Shown: positions 61,369-64,000 of the stretch, piece after piece
How the letters are laid out: each line of letters opens with the position of its first letter
How positions within the stretch are numbered: the stretch's first letter is position 1
Source of the DNA: Mesorhizobium sp. SARCC-RB16n
Lineage (GTDB): Bacteria > Pseudomonadota > Alphaproteobacteria > Rhizobiales > Rhizobiaceae
DNA: 64,000 bases
Assembly: GCF_008520305.1 (NCBI RefSeq)
Contig: NZ_ML703258.1
Location: forward strand, 62,001-126,000
Reading direction: 5' to 3'
Made by a program: the position numbers and the translations under genes
Notes under the pieces: model-generated
Databases searched by the model: none
The model's input: only the letters and a program-made list of their open reading frames with translations
What the model was told of the DNA's origin: nothing

Positions 61369-64000
61369 ATTTTTCGGCATTTTTCATCCGCCGCCCGATC
61401 GCGACGGCGCTGCTGATGCTGGCAGTGCTGCTGCTGGGGCTCGCGGCCTACCCGCTTCTGCCCGTGGCAGCCCTGCCGAACGTGAACTTCCCGACCATTC
61501 AGATCCAGGCGCAGCTTGCAGGCGCCGATCCGCAGACGATGGCATCCTCGGTCGCGACCCCACTCGAACAGCAGCTCTCGCTTATTCCTGGGGTCACGCA
61601 GCTGAGTTCTGCGAGTGGGCTCGGTACCACACAGCTCACGGTTCAGTTCGATCTGAGCCGTGACGTCGATAGTGCTGCCGCCGACGTGCTCGCAGCGATC
61701 AACGCCGCAAGCCCGTATTTGCCCCAAGGCATGCCCTACCCTCCCACGATCCGCAAGGTGAATCCGGCCGATACGCCTATCCTGGTCCTCGCCCTCACCT
61801 CCAAATCGGTCCCGCTCACTACAGTAGACGCGTATGTCGAAGGTATCCTGGTCCCCAAGCTCTCGCAAATCGCCGGCGTCGGACAGGTCGGGATCGGCGG
61901 CCAGCAAAAACCTACCGTCCGCGTTCAGGTCGACCCGCAAGCGCTCGCCAATCGCGGCATAAGCATGGAAGATGTACGCACCATACTCGGCCAGGCGAAT
62001 GTCGATCAGCCGAAGGGCACCCTAAACGGTCCGAAACAGAGTTATACGCTCAATACCAACGATCAAATCGTAAAACCAGACCAATACCAAAACCTTATCA
62101 TAGCTTACCGAAACGGCTCACCGGTTCGCATTCGCGACATCGGCAATGTGACAGCGGGGCCGGAAAACGTCTTCAACGCGGGCTGGAACAATGACCAGCG
62201 CGCGGTTTTCCTCACGATCCAGCGCCAGCCCGGCGCCAACGTGATCGACACGGTTGATCGCGTCAAGGCGTTGTTGCCGCAGCTCCAAGCCTCAATCCCC
62301 CCGGCGATCAAGCTCGATGTGCTTTCGGATCGAACTCAAACCATCCGCGCTTCCGTTAAGGACGTTCAGTTCACATTGATTCTCACGATTGCGCTCGTGG
62401 TCATGGTCATCTTCATCTTCCTGCGTAATGTCTGGGCGACTGTCATTCCGGCCGTGACAGTGCCGCTCTCGCTCATAGGAACATTCGCCGCCCTGTACGC
62501 AATGGGTTACGATCTCGACAATCTGTCGCTCATGGCGCTCTCGATCGCTGTCGGCTTCGTGGTTGATGACGCCGTTGTCGTGATCGAGAACATCACACGT
62601 CACCTCGAGGAGGGCCTTTCTCCGATGGAGGCCGCCCTCAAAGGCTCCGCCGAAATTGGCTTCACCATCGTATCAATAACGCTTTCGCTAATTGCGGTCT
62701 TCATTCCACTGTTCCTCATGGGTGGCTATATCGGCAAGCTGTTTCAGGAGTTTGCCATCACGGTCAGCGTCTCGCTCGTGCTGTCGCTTCTAGTCTCGCT
62801 GACGCTAACCCCCATGATGTGTGCCCGCCTCCTGAAGCGTCCAACCGAGACGCACGGGCGCCTTTATATGTTCTTCGAGCGCGGCTTCGATGGCTTACTT
62901 GGCGCGTATGAGCGGGCTCTTCGTCTAGCCCTGAAGCACCGGTTCATCACACTGCTCGTAATGCTCGCCACGATCGGGCTCACCGGCTACCTTTACTCTG
63001 TCGTTCCCAAGGGCTTCTTCCCGCAACAGGATACCGGAATGATAACCGGGATCGCGGAAGCAGCGCCGGATGTCTCATCTCAGGCGATGAGCGCGCGCAT
63101 ACAGGCAGCCATCCGCGTGGTGATCGCGGATCCGGCAGTCGCTTCGGTTGGGTCCAGCATCGGGCCTTCCGGTGCGACCTCCACCCTTAATCAAGGCCGC
63201 CTCTTCATCGCCCTGAAACCGCGCGAGCAGCGCGATGCTTCCGCCGACCAGGTCATCAATCGCCTGCAAGCTTCATTGGCTAAAATCGAGGGCATCAGGC
63301 TCTACATGCAAGCAGCGCAAGATATCACCGTCGGGGCACGTGTCGCCAAAACGCAATATCAGTACTCGTTGACGGATGCAGATTCCAACGAGTTGGATCA
63401 CTGGTCGGCCTTCTTCCTCGAAAAGCTGCAAGCGCTGCCCTTGATCTCGGACGTGGCAACGGACCAGGAAAGTGGCGGACCGCGGCTCAACGTGACCGTC
63501 AACCGCGAAGTCGCATCGAGCTTCGGCATCCTGCCTGGGACGATCGACAACATTCTGGACGATGCCTTCGGGCAGCGAATTGTCTCGACCATCTACACGC
63601 CGCTGAACCAATACCACGTCGTGCTCGAGGTCGACCCGCGCTTCCAAACCGGACCCGAGGCACTCAGCGACATCTATACACCCTCATCTGCCGGGCAGCA
63701 GGTACCGCTCGACACCCTGGTCAAGAAGGCGGTCACAACAGCGCCGAGCGTGGTCAACCATCAGGGCCTGTTCCCCTCGACTACGATCTCGTTCAACCTG
63801 AAAGCGGGCGTGGCACTCGGCGACGCGGTCAACGCCATTCACCAAATCGAACAGGAAAGCGGGAAGCCGGCGTCGCTCACGACCACTTTCCAAGGTAATG
63901 CGAACGCCTTCACGTCAGCCCTGTCGGGAGAAGTGATGCTGGTCTTGGTCGCGCTTGTGGTCATTTATATTATCCTCGGCGTCCTCTACGAGAGTCTGAT
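61365..64000 (+). CDS. RND efflux permease (second system), cut by the window end
   Basis: About 878 residues visible, no stop. NFSAFFIRRPIATALLMLAV, LSIAVGFVVDDAVVVIENIT with the proton-relay Asp pair, and the second membrane half starting at the end LVALVVIYIILGVLYESLI. Similar to MdtC/MuxB types and to the permease at 26781-29897. The last third lies outside, so further pump genes may follow. Confidence 0.92.
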   Translation, partial: MNFSAFFIRRPIATALLMLAVLLLGLAAYPLLPVAALPNVNFPTIQIQAQLAGADPQTMASSVATPLEQQLSLIPGVTQLSSASGLGTTQLTVQFDLSRDVDSAAADVLAAINAASPYLPQGMPYPPTIRKVNPADTPILVLALTSKSVPLTTVDAYVEGILVPKLSQIAGVGQVGIGGQQKPTVRVQVDPQALANRGISMEDVRTILGQANVDQPKGTLNGPKQSYTLNTNDQIVKPDQYQNLIIAYRNGSPVRIRDIGNVTAGPENVFNAGWNNDQRAVFLTIQRQPGANVIDTVDRVKALLPQLQASIPPAIKLDVLSDRTQTIRASVKDVQFTLILTIALVVMVIFIFLRNVWATVIPAVTVPLSLIGTFAALYAMGYDLDNLSLMALSIAVGFVVDDAVVVIENITRHLEEGLSPMEAALKGSAEIGFTIVSITLSLIAVFIPLFLMGGYIGKLFQEFAITVSVSLVLSLLVSLTLTPMMCARLLKRPTETHGRLYMFFERGFDGLLGAYERALRLALKHRFITLLVMLATIGLTGYLYSVVPKGFFPQQDTGMITGIAEAAPDVSSQAMSARIQAAIRVVIADPAVASVGSSIGPSGATSTLNQGRLFIALKPREQRDASADQVINRLQASLAKIEGIRLYMQAAQDITVGARVAKTQYQYSLTDADSNELDHWSAFFLEKLQALPLISDVATDQESGGPRLNVTVNREVASSFGILPGTIDNILDDAFGQRIVSTIYTPLNQYHVVLEVDPRFQTGPEALSDIYTPSSAGQQVPLDTLVKKAVTTAPSVVNHQGLFPSTTISFNLKAGVALGDAVNAIHQIEQESGKPASLTTTFQGNANAFTSALSGEVMLVLVALVVIYIILGVLYESL

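Overview
The window looks like a high-GC chromosome or plasmid stretch of an alphaproteobacterium, most likely Hyphomicrobiales (rhizobial, Mesorhizobium-like). This rests on a pyridoxal-phosphate 5-aminolevulinate synthase (hemA), a ribbon-helix-helix protein of the alphaproteobacterial type, a bo-type quinol oxidase, a Rieske oxygenase and many small regulators with rhizobial-style codon use. Species assignment is inference. The region is mostly accessory in character: catabolic operons, three efflux systems, regulators beside their targets, and decayed genes between them.

Left part (1-17 kb): a partial glycosyltransferase, glyoxalase I and an RHH protein are followed by the dominant unit, a group-5 soluble di-iron monooxygenase operon of the propane monooxygenase type on the minus strand: prmA, prmB, prmC, prmD, amidohydrolase, DUF59 protein, dedicated GroEL, alcohol dehydrogenase (14318 down to 5351). 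A sigma-54 activator of the AcoR family (2740-4827) lies convergent at the far end. A consensus -24/-12 promoter sits at 14636-14621, about 300 bases upstream of prmA, with repeated TGTAAC boxes behind it. Divergent from the operon, sharing the same intergenic region, are four tightly packed genes of no recognised family (14884-17039): a helical protein, a coiled-coil protein, a beta-propeller and a 57-residue protein. They are the best candidate here for an undescribed system linked to the monooxygenase.

Middle part (17.5-40 kb): a Rieske oxygenase; a TetR regulator with two short-chain dehydrogenases that share an almost duplicated promoter/operator; an ArsR/SRPBCC pair with a DHFR-like protein and twin perfect operators; an RND pump (adaptor, permease, response regulator, sensor kinase); and an EmrAB-type pump with its own outer-membrane factor. 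Around these lie several small secreted proteins and decayed fragments (a DUF2127 membrane protein, a response regulator receiver, an IS3 transposase end).

Right part (40.9-64 kb): hemA, then a citrate lyase island (CitE-like protein, AEC carrier, citC, citD, citE, citF, citX, citG), pyruvate:quinone oxidoreductase (poxB), cyoABCD, malic enzyme and a DUF1275 membrane protein. Together these could take citrate or malate to pyruvate and acetate with electrons passing through quinol to a bo oxidase. The window ends in a Ser/Gly-rich secreted protein and a second RND adaptor plus permease cut off by the window edge.
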